This document shows, piece by piece, positions 1-9,380 of a stretch of DNA of 64,000 nt. The notes under the pieces are model-generated. The model was not told the DNA's origin. It did not search any database and saw nothing but the letters and a program-made list of their open reading frames with translations. Within the stretch, counting starts at the first letter, position 1. Each line of letters opens with the position of its first letter. Source of the stretch: Ilyonectria destructans. Lineage: Eukaryota; Ascomycota; Sordariomycetes; Hypocreales; Nectriaceae. The DNA lies in the NCBI GenBank assembly GCA_020740775.1, contig JAHEWK010000017.1:1116001-1180000 (forward strand), read 5' to 3'. Made by a program: the position numbers and the translations under genes.

Positions 1-807
1 CAAAGTCTCGGTCCATCTCAGTATCGCAAGTTTCGAACTTCGATAACTTCCACTCCCAGGGCGGGCAGTCAATGCGCCTGAAGAAGAGACGTTGATCATG
101 GTGCATAAACCGCCGGTGCTAGCCCGCGTCGAGAGTTGCACGGGAAGGAATGCGCGAACCATATTGAAGAGGCTGCGCACATTTACTTCCCACGTTCGCC
201 AGTAAACATCTGGGTCTGAATCGAGGATTAGCTTATATGGTTCCTGGTGGGCCGCATTGTTGACGACAATGTCCAGACGTCCACTAAAGGCCTGTGACAC
301 GATGTCGTATATGCCTTGGACGCTCTCTTGATTCGCGATATCTACCGTGCAGCTAAGCACCATAGGCTCTGGGCGTCCGGCTTGCGTCGCAGCCAACTTC
401 AACTTCTCTACAAGATCATCTGACACGCTGTGTAGATCGACTACTGCAATGGAAGACGCTCCTGCACGAGCAAAAGCTGTAGCTGTGGCATAGCCGACTC
501 CGTCCTCCCAAGCTGCGCCTGTGACCAGAACATGTTTGCCAGCCAAGTCTATCTTCAATGGGGAAATGAAGTCGTAGGTCGTGGAGTGATGCTTGGCTGT
601 AAATGAGCCGCCAGAAAGCTCTCTTCTAGTGGATATTGTTGACTTGTCGCTGCCTGGGGAGATTGATGAGCCAGCAGATCCAAAGACTGAAGAAGCGCGA
701 GAGAAATGTGGCTGTTTACGGATACAGCCGAAATTAGAAAGCCACACTACGTAGTAGATCCTTGGTTTTGGTCAAGGTAACCAACTTGACCAGGCAAAAG
801 AGAACAT
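1..807 (-). CDS. Short-chain dehydrogenase/reductase, 3' end beyond window
   Basis: NAD(P)(H)-dependent oxidoreductase of the SDR superfamily; substrate unknown. Reading the minus strand from about 711 gives an uninterrupted frame to the window edge. It has a GKHVLVTG segment running into a Gly-rich cofactor loop (TGAAWEDGVGYA), a VNNAA motif, the Ser segment INVSSSG and the catalytic YRSSK (Tyr-x3-Lys) close to the edge. The first exon is tentative: ATG at 805-807, 17 nt, then a 79-bp intron (712-790; donor GTCAAG, acceptor AACAG). This would give an N-terminus MFSFACHISRASSVFG, rich in Ser and Arg like an organelle presequence; that targeting is inference. The C-terminal part is missing only because the window ends. 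Its neighbour on the same strand is an acyl-CoA thiolase, so a role in acyl or ketone metabolism is possible but not shown. Confidence 0.75.
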
Positions 808-2222
808 CCTCAACTACGTATTTGCTTCAGTAGTATAGGTACCTATTAGCCTCGAAAGTTTTCACTACCTTACAAATCAAGATTCATTCCTTCTCGTATT
901 CGGACGCGAGAATCGGCTTAGTTTACGGCATCAATCCGAGACGATCCACTGTGACCCCGCCCACTAGCATCAAACCACATTGATTGACTACCTTGACTAC
1001 CCAGTTGGGAAACCTTTATCGCCACCTATGACCGTTGACCTCCATTATCAATAGGATACCATTGGCCAGGCGCCGCAGGCGGCGGGGTCCTGGATCAGCC
1101 GGTCGGCGCCACGCGCCGCCGCTGGGGTTGGCGTGAATCAGCGACGGCTCAGCGGCGCCGTGGATACCCAACTAATCTCCCTTCTCGATTCCCAAATCGT
1201 TGAGAAGTGTCGCCGAGAGATGCGATCTCCGAGAAAAATGCCCGTATGACAGGTCGCGGGCCCCAGAGTCTGTCCGATCGGTCCACAGCATGGCACGCTG
1301 TTGTTCACCGGTATCGTTCGCATATTTGTCGACGATGTTGACCGCGAAGTTGAAGGGGACCGGGTCCTTCAGAAAGCTGGAATTTCCAGGCAAGCTCATT
1401 GTCGCGACGTTTTTGATTGACCCTTCACCACAAGGTTCAAGTCGACCAGTTACCCTTTGCAATTGTAAAGATAGGTGGTAGAAAGTAGAGGTAACGTCAA
1501 TCTGGGGGACAAATAGTCAGCGATGAGCCGCAACATACACGTCTTCCGTATAAAAGGCAGTGCCCGAAGCTGCATGCAGCGTTCGGGCCTTGAGCTGCCA
1601 GCTGCCGGCTACCAGAGGCAAGCGCCGCCTTCGCAACAGGACCGGGGTAGCTGTTCGGGTACGGTCCGGGAGCCTGTAACTTACATATGGGATACCGGCT
1701 ACGCGGGGCATCGGCGGCGAAAGGTTGGTTGAGACGCCGCCTGTGGAGCTGTATCTTGCCCCCCCCCCCCATGTAGGTTGGGGGAGTCCAACATTTCCCC
1801 ATCCTCGGGTTCGAGCCAGACCTGGAGTTGGACCTTGGGTCACTTCGGCAACAAGACGTGGTATCCACAACCGGCAGCGGGACTGCGGCAGTGTGTCGGT
1901 ATTATTGTGTACGATTGAATGGATGACTACGCCCAACCAGTTGTGCAGCAAGTAGTGCTACAGTCAGCCCAAGCAAAACAGGAGGCAGAGTACCTGCTTG
2001 TTGTCGACTTTGGCGCATGGCTACTTTTGTGTGAAGACTTCGCAAGGCAGCATGCAGCATGCAAATCAAAAGGCGCGGTGGGCCAGCGTTGAATCAAGTA
2101 CAACAAAGTATTCGCTTGGTTCCCCTATCTGAGTCTTCACCTGAGGAGGCAAGACCTGTATACTTGCGAGTTCCGATTGCTGTATTCTATGTATTTGAAA
2201 CTAGTGCCTACTCAGCGTCCTC
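808..2222. other. Intergenic region, no gene recognised
   Basis: About 1.4 kb with no recognisable protein. It contains a GC-rich stretch at roughly 1067-1160 rich in GGCGCC-type palindromes and a run of 12 C at 1759-1770. Several short open frames overlap here on both strands, but none shows a motif or a plausible splice pattern. Confidence 0.5.
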
Positions 2223-3576
2223 CTAGACGCTCCCAATTCGTTGCACAACGATTGCCGTCGCTGCCCCGCCACCATTACATACTGCTGCAACCCCATACTC
2301 GCCAATTTTCAACTGGTGCAGCAAGGTAACCAAGATCCTGCAGCCCGAGCTCCCCAGAGCATGGCCCAGGGCGATTGCCCCACCCAGACAATTCACTCGG
2401 GCCCCTTCGAGGCCCAGGATCTTTTCGTTGACCTTGATCACTGACGCAAAGGCTTCGTTGAACTCCCACACGGCAACCTGGTCTTTGGTAATGCCGGCCC
2501 TTTTAAGAGCAAGAGGAACGGCCTTTGAGGGAGCCATCGAGAAGTGAACTGGGTCGACGGCGGCATCCGCAGAACCACACACTCGGGCAAGGACCCTCGA
2601 CGTGTTTCCGTATTCCCGGGCGATGTCCTTATTGCCGAGGACCAAGGCACTTGCCCCGTCGTTGAAGTTTGATGCGTTTGCTGCCGTGATAGTTCCCGTG
2701 CCGTCGTGGAGAAAAGCAGGCTTTAAGGTCGGTAATCTCTCAGGCTTGACGTCCAAAAAGCCTTCATCTGTCTTGATCGTGTTTTGCCCCGTCTTTTTCG
2801 ACACCACAACAGGGGCAATCTCGTCCTGAAAAGCACCAGCCTTCCAAGCCTCTTGTGCCCTCATGTAAGATTGGAGAGCATACTCATCTTGTGCCTCGCG
2901 AGTAATGTGGTACTCCTTGGCCGTGACCTCAGCACAGCGACCCATATGAATCTGATTGTATACATCCCACAGGCTGTCCTTGACCAAGCCATCCTCAAGC
3001 TGGATGCCGCCAAATGACGGCATAGAGCTAGCTCGTGGAGAGTAATAAGGGACACGGCTCATATTCTCCATACCGCCGGCGATCTGGGCCTCGGCGAGGC
3101 CAAGCTGGATGTTCTGCGCGGCCAGAACGACGGCCTTGAGGCCCGACGCACAAACCTTGTTAATCGTGACGCCTTCGACGCTCGACGGCAGGCCTGCCAA
3201 CAGAGCTGCTTGTCTGGCGGGCGACTGTCCCAACCCCGCCGAAAGAACGTTGCCCATGTACACATCCTTGATCTTTTCGACCGGTATCTTCGATTTCTCT
3301 AAGGCAGACTTGATCGCGACTGCACCGAGGGCCGGTGCCGATACGGAAAGGAATGATCCATTGAACTACAAGCCACGTTAGAATGTATGCCATGTATGCC
3401 ACCATAGATTCATTCCGGTCGCTCAATACCTTTGCCGTCGGTGTTCTCGATCCACTGATGATGTAAACGTCACGAATCTCGCTATTGGTAACAGATGCGT
3501 TGTGGCTGTTGCCCGACAACTGCCGCTGTACCTGCTGCAGCCTCTGAGTCGCGCCATGCAATTCCCTGGTGGCCAT
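2223..3576 (-). CDS. Acetyl-CoA acetyltransferase-type thiolase, putative peroxisomal
   Basis: Thiolase family enzyme that condenses or cleaves acyl-CoA/acetoacetyl-CoA. Two exons: 3430-3576 (ATG at 3574-3576) and 2223-3365, with a 64-bp intron (3366-3429, donor GTATTG, acceptor TGTAG); 429 aa. Splicing joins RTPTAK to [19 protein letters not shown], restoring the normal thiolase N-terminus. The nucleophile Cys lies in [11 protein letters not shown], the NEAFA motif is present, and the second active-site Cys is in CNGGGAA. The usual GHPxGxSG reads GHALGSSG, with Ala for Pro. The first 20 residues contain RLQQVQRQL, which fits the PTS2 consensus R-L-x5-Q-L, so import into peroxisomes is likely (inference). 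The central sequence resembles acetoacetyl-CoA thiolases rather than long-chain 3-ketoacyl-CoA thiolases. An SKL-ending enoyl-CoA hydratase lies 1.2 kb upstream on the same strand. Confidence 0.9.
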
Positions 3577-4782
3577 TTTGCTTGGGTTACGGTTAGACAG
3601 AGGGGGGTGGTGGAACGATTAGCCACATCGACAAGAGTGGCCCTGGGCACTGGATTCGGAGCGAAGCAGTGAGTGTTTATGTCGCATCGTGTCAATCAGG
3701 CGTAGTACCGTACTGGTTTAATCAGCGCCAGGGGTACTCGTCCACAACCTCGGGTCGGCAAGCCGCCGGTGTCCCGGGCTGGCCGGGATCATGTGCATAC
3801 CAGATTAAGTGAGTGGGTTTACTGGTCAATGGCCCCCAACCCGTGGGCAGAACCGAGAGCTTTGTCGGTACTATGCTTCCAAGGCTCCGCCGCTCTCGCA
3901 GTTGCCCAACCCAATCTCGAGATGTGCTCATGACCATTGATATGGGGGCTTTTGGTGGGAACCCGCTATTCCATGGTACAATAGGTATACATTGGTGGTA
4001 TTTTACGCCATCACTATCAAACACTCTTCAGACAGCCATATTATCACTTGCAAGTGCACGATATTGACTGCAAGTATGCAGTACGCACGGCAATATGCCC
4101 TCTGGTTGGGTGCATAGTTTACCATCCTTATGCGAGCGTCAATAAAGTGCATCATATCTAGCCGTTGTAGCATGTCTAGAAGATCTCCATCTTGAATTCA
4201 CCACTATATTAAAGCTGAGTTCATTTAGAGTCGGCTATATCTTGCTCGTCAGTTTCCCCTTCTGCTTCTTAGCCTGTTCGGCTTTGAACAGCTTGACCGC
4301 CTCGTTGTACTCCTTGCGGAGGAATCTCTCTCTGTGAATATCATCACAGTCGCGGGCAAACGCACGTGCTGAGCGAGTCGACACGAGGCTTTGTGGCGAG
4401 GTTCCCTACCATCCCGCTCTCGACCCCGCGTGGACGCCGGACGCCGGACCGTATCCGGCCCGCTGTGCGTGCGGGCAAGGGAGAACCCACTGGGATCGAT
4501 TCATTCCGTTCCATGCGGGACAGAGCCTCTAAAAGAAGTGGCCACACGTGCAGCCCGCGCGGACGACCGGAGGCTCGAGAAACCGGCTGTCAAATCTTGA
4601 GATGCCGAAAGAGCTCTTAGGATGACAGCTATGACTGAGTAACGAGTAGCGTAAGAATGATAATAATAATAAGACAAACTAGAAGTCTCGGTGCAGATTT
4701 TAAAATTTGAAATGCAATGAACTCTGTAGTCCGCGAGTCTGTATCCTAACAGTATCACATCCCACCTGTAACAAGTTCTTTC
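3577..4782. other. Intergenic region with one short coding-like stretch
   Basis: Between the thiolase and the hydratase. Apart from the fragment at 4235-4411 described separately, I see no gene, repeat or RNA. Confidence 0.5.
4235..4411 (-). other. Possible last exon or remnant of an unidentified protein
   Basis: The minus strand from 4411 to a TAG at 4235-4237 encodes about 58 residues without a start codon. The C-terminal part is charged and lysine-rich (IHRERFLRKEYNEAVKLF, then AEQAKKQKGKL and LTSKI). The amphipathic, helix-like composition looks coding, but I cannot name a family and found no upstream exon. It could be the final exon of a decayed gene. Confidence 0.25.
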
Positions 4783-5700
4783 TTACAGCTTGCTGTTACT
4801 CCAGACAGGCGATCTCCTCTCCACGAAGCTCTTGATTCCTTCGACCATATTGGCACCCTGCTCGAGGCGATCGTACCAACTCCTAACCAGCATAGTGGTG
4901 CCCACCTCTGGGTTCATCGCCTCCCAACCTAGCTTGAGGCCCTCTCGGCTGACGATGACGGCATCGGGGCTGTTCCCGGCAATCTTCTTGGCCCACTCAA
5001 GCGCCCTGTCCACGACCGCTCTAGCCACGCCAGTCTTGGCCCCATCATCCGGGCTGCTCTTGACGATCTCATTGACCAGTCCCCAGTTCTTCATAGTCTC
5101 AGCATCATACTTATCCCCACCAAGGGCCATCTCGGAAGCCCTCTGGCGTCCCACGCTTCGCGAGAGCCGAGGGAGGGCGCCCGCTAGTGCGATAACGCCG
5201 ATTGTGACTTCGGGCAGGCTGAAGCGCGCTTTGTCCGACGCGATGACCATATCGCAGTTGATCGCCATCTCCATGCCACCCCCAAAGCAGACGCCGTTCA
5301 CTGCGGCGATGATGGGCTTGAGCCCAGCCCGGTTGCTCATACCGCCGAAACCTCCACTGGGGAAACGTTCGATCGCACGGTCACGCTCCTCCGGCCCAGC
5401 TTGGGTCTGGTTGTTTCTGGAGCCTTCGGCTTTAGCCAGGTTGCGCTTGTTCCATTCCTTGAGATCGGCGCCGGCGCAGAACGCCCTTCCGGTACCGGTG
5501 ATGATGGCTACGCGAAGGGACTCCTCGTTGTCAAACCACGCCCAAAGTGCCTCCAGCGCAAAATGCTGAGCCTTGGGGATGGCATTCAGTGAGTCGGGTC
5601 TATTCAGGGTTACCAAGAGGACATGGGGTGCAGGGAATGAAACCAAGGTGTCAACAACCGGAGGCGGAGGTCGTGTGAAGCTGTTTGGACTGGACGACAT
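4783..5700 (-). CDS. Enoyl-CoA hydratase/isomerase (crotonase), peroxisomal PTS1
   Basis: Crotonase-superfamily enzyme that hydrates or isomerises enoyl-CoA thioesters in beta-oxidation or a related acyl-CoA route. Single exon, 305 aa from ATG 5698-5700; the frame stays open upstream but MSSSPNSFTRPPPP is the natural start. Crotonase hallmarks are present: LNRPDSLNA near the N-terminus, the first oxyanion-hole segment AIITGTGRAFCAGADLKEW, and the second, NGVCFGGGMEMAINCDMVIA. The protein ends in SKL, a canonical type 1 peroxisomal targeting signal. The length is normal for the family. It lies on the same strand as the PTS2-bearing thiolase, which suggests a shared peroxisomal pathway; whether they are co-regulated cannot be seen here. 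Confidence 0.92.
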   Translation of the reverse strand: MSSSPNSFTRPPPPVVDTLVSFPAPHVLLVTLNRPDSLNAIPKAQHFALEALWAWFDNEESLRVAIITGTGRAFCAGADLKEWNKRNLAKAEGSRNNQTQAGPEERDRAIERFPSGGFGGMSNRAGLKPIIAAVNGVCFGGGMEMAINCDMVIASDKARFSLPEVTIGVIALAGALPRLSRSVGRQRASEMALGGDKYDAETMKNWGLVNEIVKSSPDDGAKTGVARAVVDRALEWAKKIAGNSPDAVIVSREGLKLGWEAMNPEVGTTMLVRSWYDRLEQGANMVEGIKSFVERRSPVWSNSKL

Positions 5701-6874
5701 GGTGTTGTGTAATTTTCGGGCTGTTGGCTGTCGCAAATGGTGTGTATCTGTGCCGGGCGAGGCGAGGGCAATCCGTGGATCTAATATATGTACATGTATT
5801 GAAGCCCAGCCAGGACGAACTGCATAAAATTCTAGCACCAGAAATCTTGTCAGGTCATCAGACTTTTATTCTCGAGCGTTGGACGATGTTTTGAAGTTGA
5901 CAGAACCGCTTTGGGTTTAGGAGGATGAGGTTGATAAGTAGAAATCTGCATTGCTCACCTCGGCCCGCGGATGCTACACACCCTAGGGTACTTATGTTAC
6001 ATGTTAGTCAGTGCGCTGTACCTGACGGCCTTCACCTCAATCAGTCAGTCTCTGACTAGCTGTGGCCAGAATATAACAATCAAAGCTCTGAGTAATCAGC
6101 CGGTTTCAGTCGCATGGAACTTGCGGGGAGTTGTCACCTCCTACGAGCTGAAAACTACTGACACGCGAAGCGTAGTGACTACAAGCCACAGTCTTCTACG
6201 CCGGAACTGTAGGCGAATCTTTAACCTTGATTCTCGGGAAATATTACATACATGATGTATCATTTCTTAGCCAAGACAGGGAGACCATACCCTTGGAACC
6301 TCTATCACCAGTTGGCTTAACAAACAGGAACGTTTGGCTAAGCCGCTGAAGCGGTTTTCGGGGTTGAGGTAAGAGCCCTGGTGGCAAAATGGGAATAAAG
6401 AGAGCCTTGGCCAAGGTACGTGGGAACTCACGGGCTGCGGACCGGCAACCGCTAGGCAGCAGGGCAGATAACATTGCTGCCCCGTTGTTGCCCCATTGAT
6501 CCCGGTAATGAGAGCGTACGCCATTCGGATGACGCCGGTCCGAGTCCGTATTCACGCCCCACCGCCTCCTACCAGTAGCATCTAGCGCAAGCCACTGGTA
6601 CACCGGCAGTTTTTCTTCCGCAATCCATTGCTACAGCGTCAGGGGGGCGGGGCGAAGTCCTGGCCGAGTGAGTGGGGAGTTACGGAATTTACGGAGTAGT
6701 GCGGGATCTTGGTTACTAGCCGAGCCCGAGGTATTCAGCGGGCGGCCCTGGTTTAATTCCCGATCTCTGGTATATATTTCGGGATACGACACCAGGAAGA
6801 TGGACAGTTTTAATGATTTCGTTCATAATCCCTAGAAGGCACCATGTCTCTGCTCTTGGGGTTGACTGCTACCT
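5701..6874. other. Intergenic region, nothing recognised
   Basis: Upstream of the hydratase and downstream of the DapA-like relic. Open frames at 5971-6255 (+) and 6244-6603 (-) show no known motif and no convincing codon pattern. I specifically looked for the missing C-terminal half of the DapA-like gene here and did not find it. Confidence 0.5.
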
Positions 6875-7255
6875 CTAATATGCCGGCGGCACCACCAGTA
6901 AATAGTTGGCGCCAGCCTTGGCCGCGTCCTCCGCAAACTGCAGGGTTTGCTTTGTCGAATGAGCCCCAACGCCGGTCATGAGCGGAAAAGCCGGGCCAAC
7001 CGTTTTGCGGGCCGTCGTCATGACCAGGAAGCGTTCTTCCCTGGTGAGAAGAAAGTCCTCCGAGCTGGTGCCCAGGACGACGACAATCCCCGTCAGCCCG
7101 GACTGCGCCAGGTGGGCAAAGTACTTGGATTGCGACAAGAGGTCCAATTGGTCGGTGCCATGGTTGAAGAAGGTTGCGGCTGGACACCACACCCCGGCGG
7201 GCGGAACGTGGGGATGGGGGGATGGCGAGGTGGGCTCCAAGCCCATGGAACCCAT
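6875..7255 (-). pseudogene. DapA/HOGA-family aldolase, N-terminal half only
   Basis: The family comprises class I (Schiff-base) aldolases such as dihydrodipicolinate synthase and 4-hydroxy-2-oxoglutarate aldolase. From ATG 7253-7255 the frame encodes 126 aa: PPAGVWCPAATFF (first barrel strand), GLTGIVVVLGTSSEDFLL with TREER (the family's GSxGE..L..EER region), VGPAFPLMTGVGAHST, and AGANYLLVVPPAY. It then stops at a TAG (6875-6877) exactly where the fourth strand should continue. The catalytic Tyr and the Schiff-base Lys, both in the second half, are absent. No acceptor or continuing homology was found downstream. It is therefore most likely a 3'-truncated relic; a product of about 126 aa could not form the barrel. 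Confidence 0.6.
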
Positions 7256-8108
7256 TGATTGAGAAAGGGCCGAGCTTGCTGATATGCTGCCGTCTAATAT
7301 GGTGACAAGGATATCCGTAATAAGCTCCGTCTTGAGTACGCCGACGAGGAGATGGCGAATAGGCCAGATGATTACGACGAACCACCACGAGCGCAAGGCT
7401 TATCACCACACCGCCATCAGCCCTTCATCAGTCGTAAGAGCCCGGCATATGATTCAGGAAGCTGTCCTGTGCTGTTACTCCATAATTATCTTCGCCACGA
7501 CACGACTCAAGTTGTCATATCTTCACACCGGAAGCCCTGCCGGCAACCCCGAGACCGGGACAGGCCCCGATGGATAGCGCTACCGTTGGGCGTGGGTGGA
7601 GAGCCCCTCCAATCGCCGTACCACCAACTCCCACTCTCGCCTCTCGGGCAAGCCCAAGCTCAAGGCCCAAGAAAGCCAGGTGTCTTTTGGAGAAGGTGTG
7701 TCAGGTGTGTGTACTGAGTCGGTATGCTGGCTGGGTGAATTTTGGAGTACACCCATTCAAGTTCTGTCCACGGCCGCAATTTGCCTATGGCAAACACCAT
7801 CCCAGTCACTCTAATCCCCAGGGCTCAATGGAGACGAGGCTTCGAACTAATTGAGTCCCATCCTCCCCCAACATCCCCAGACCGAGTGTGGAGAGGACCT
7901 TGCCTGTGAGAGTCCTTGGCACTCGACACCATCGCCAACCCCGACAAATGTGTAATAGCTGCCCACGTTCGGGCTTCCCCCACAAGCTAGCCTTCGGGAT
8001 CGTGTCATCGTGATCATGCCTTTGGGCGTTTGGGCTGGCTAGAATGCGGGGGAAGTCTTGGGGCTTTTCCGGGGGGCGGTGGGCTAGTCTGCTACAAGCG
8101 CTGGATCA
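7256..8108. other. Intergenic region, nothing recognised
   Basis: No motif-bearing open frame on either strand. Overlapping short frames at 7284-7854 (+) give low-complexity Pro/Ser/Arg peptides without family features. Confidence 0.45.
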
Positions 8109-8333
8109 TTACGGCCTCTTGCTGGCGGTTTCTGTCGCCATATCCCGGTCGAGATCGTACCCGATGGGCAGGCTGTACCATGGTGGTAGTGCATATGCCT
8201 GGATTGTCTCCATTTGGTCAACTGTATTTCCTTCTTGCGCCAGCGGGAGCTTCTTCGGTGATATATATCTCCGGCTGCTTAACATCTTGAGACCTGCGAG
8301 TGGATGCGTCCAAGTATTGATTTGTATTTTCCC
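8109..8333 (-). mobile_element. LINE ORF2 fragment (between RT and RNase H)
   Basis: The minus strand encodes a stretch matching the intact LINE ORF2 of this window near its nt 13470-13690. Shared landmarks in order are SRRYISP(K/M)K, METI(Q/E)AYA, PPW, and a following acidic/basic helix (DLDRDMA versus EVERKMA). The fragment is short, lies opposite to the main LINE, and has no detectable flanking ORF2. It is a remnant of a related but diverged element. Confidence 0.65.
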
Positions 8334-9380
8334 TCTACCTTGCATCCCATTGGATCCTATTCGTTGCGCGGGGCACTGCCGGTTCGCAAGTCAATACCAG
8401 TTTGCTCCTGAAGCCCGCAGGTTCAAAGGATTGAAACAGGAATGACGGGTAACGGCATCGGCAGTTCGCGCCTTGATTCCGTTTGGGAAGGCGTTTGGGT
8501 TGTTACGGAACCCGTCAAGACATAGGCATTGACGGACGGTCCAGGATATTCTTGGGGGAATTTTTTTTTGCCGCGTCGTAATGGGCATGCAAAAGGGTGT
8601 GTGCGATGCCAGCGTGTGGTGGGTGGTGGTGTAAGGCCGGATGTTTGGGACGTGTTGCGAGATTGCCATGACATTGGCCACGCCTCTTTTCTGGGCTTAC
8701 CGGATTATTGTTGTTGATTGGCGTCACGGAGGGCCAGCATGTCATCATGTATCAATCAGCACATGCGTCGTCTATTTCCTGGGGCGCTGTTATTCTTGAT
8801 CCGTGATCCTGATCCGGATCGTGACCTTTCCAGTTCAGGGTCTCACAAGGTAGCGACACTGTGCGAGCGACGGTACGCTGAGGTTGGACATTGCGCGAAT
8901 GCTAGAGCGAGGCGCTGGGAATGATTGGTCCGCGCAGACCCACCATTAGGGCTCCGCTCCAACGTACAAGACGGCGGCAGACCGCCCTTTGCTCTATAGA
9001 AAAATAAGGCTCTTTCATACTATGATGTGTATTCGCTTATTGGGGAAATAGCGCAGCTCGTGACACAATTCCCTTGCAGAAACCCTTGGTCTTTTGGTCT
9101 TTTGACCATGTTCCTTTGGCCATGTTCTTTTGGTCATGGTCTTTTTCCTAGTGCGGAGTAAATTCTTTTGACAGCCGGGCCGGGCTTTCTGGGTCTTTTG
9201 GTTCCTTTGGTTCTTTTGGCGGATTCTTTTGGCGGGGTGGACACTTGATTGGTCGCATCTCCGACACCCTAAAAGCTGTGGGTCGGTAACCGGATATATT
9301 GTAAGCGACACTCTTTACACTCTTTACACTCTTCTAGGCAAAAGAACGGGTTGGCGCTGCCGTGAGCGTGGCACCGGGAG
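8334..9380. other. Region upstream of the LINE; probable LINE 5' end inside
   Basis: No separate gene. About 9080-9240 is built from degenerate CTTTTGGT(C/T) units, and 9308-9335 has three near-identical ACTCTTTAC units immediately before ORF1. These are likely part of the LINE 5' untranslated region. I could not fix the 5' boundary because no target-site duplication was evident. Confidence 0.4.

Noticed and set aside
1067..1160. GC-palindrome-rich segment as a possible origin or element end
   Set aside because: Palindromes are short and irregular, without direct flanking repeats or second copy beyond generic GGCGCC motifs.
4790..5569. 259-codon plus-strand frame opposite the hydratase
   Set aside because: Shadow of the strongly supported crotonase gene; no independent motif.
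5971..6255. Small plus-strand frame with a hydrophobic N-terminus resembling a secretion signal
   Set aside because: No Cys pattern, no cleavage-site logic and no supporting promoter; hydrophobic start alone is not enough.
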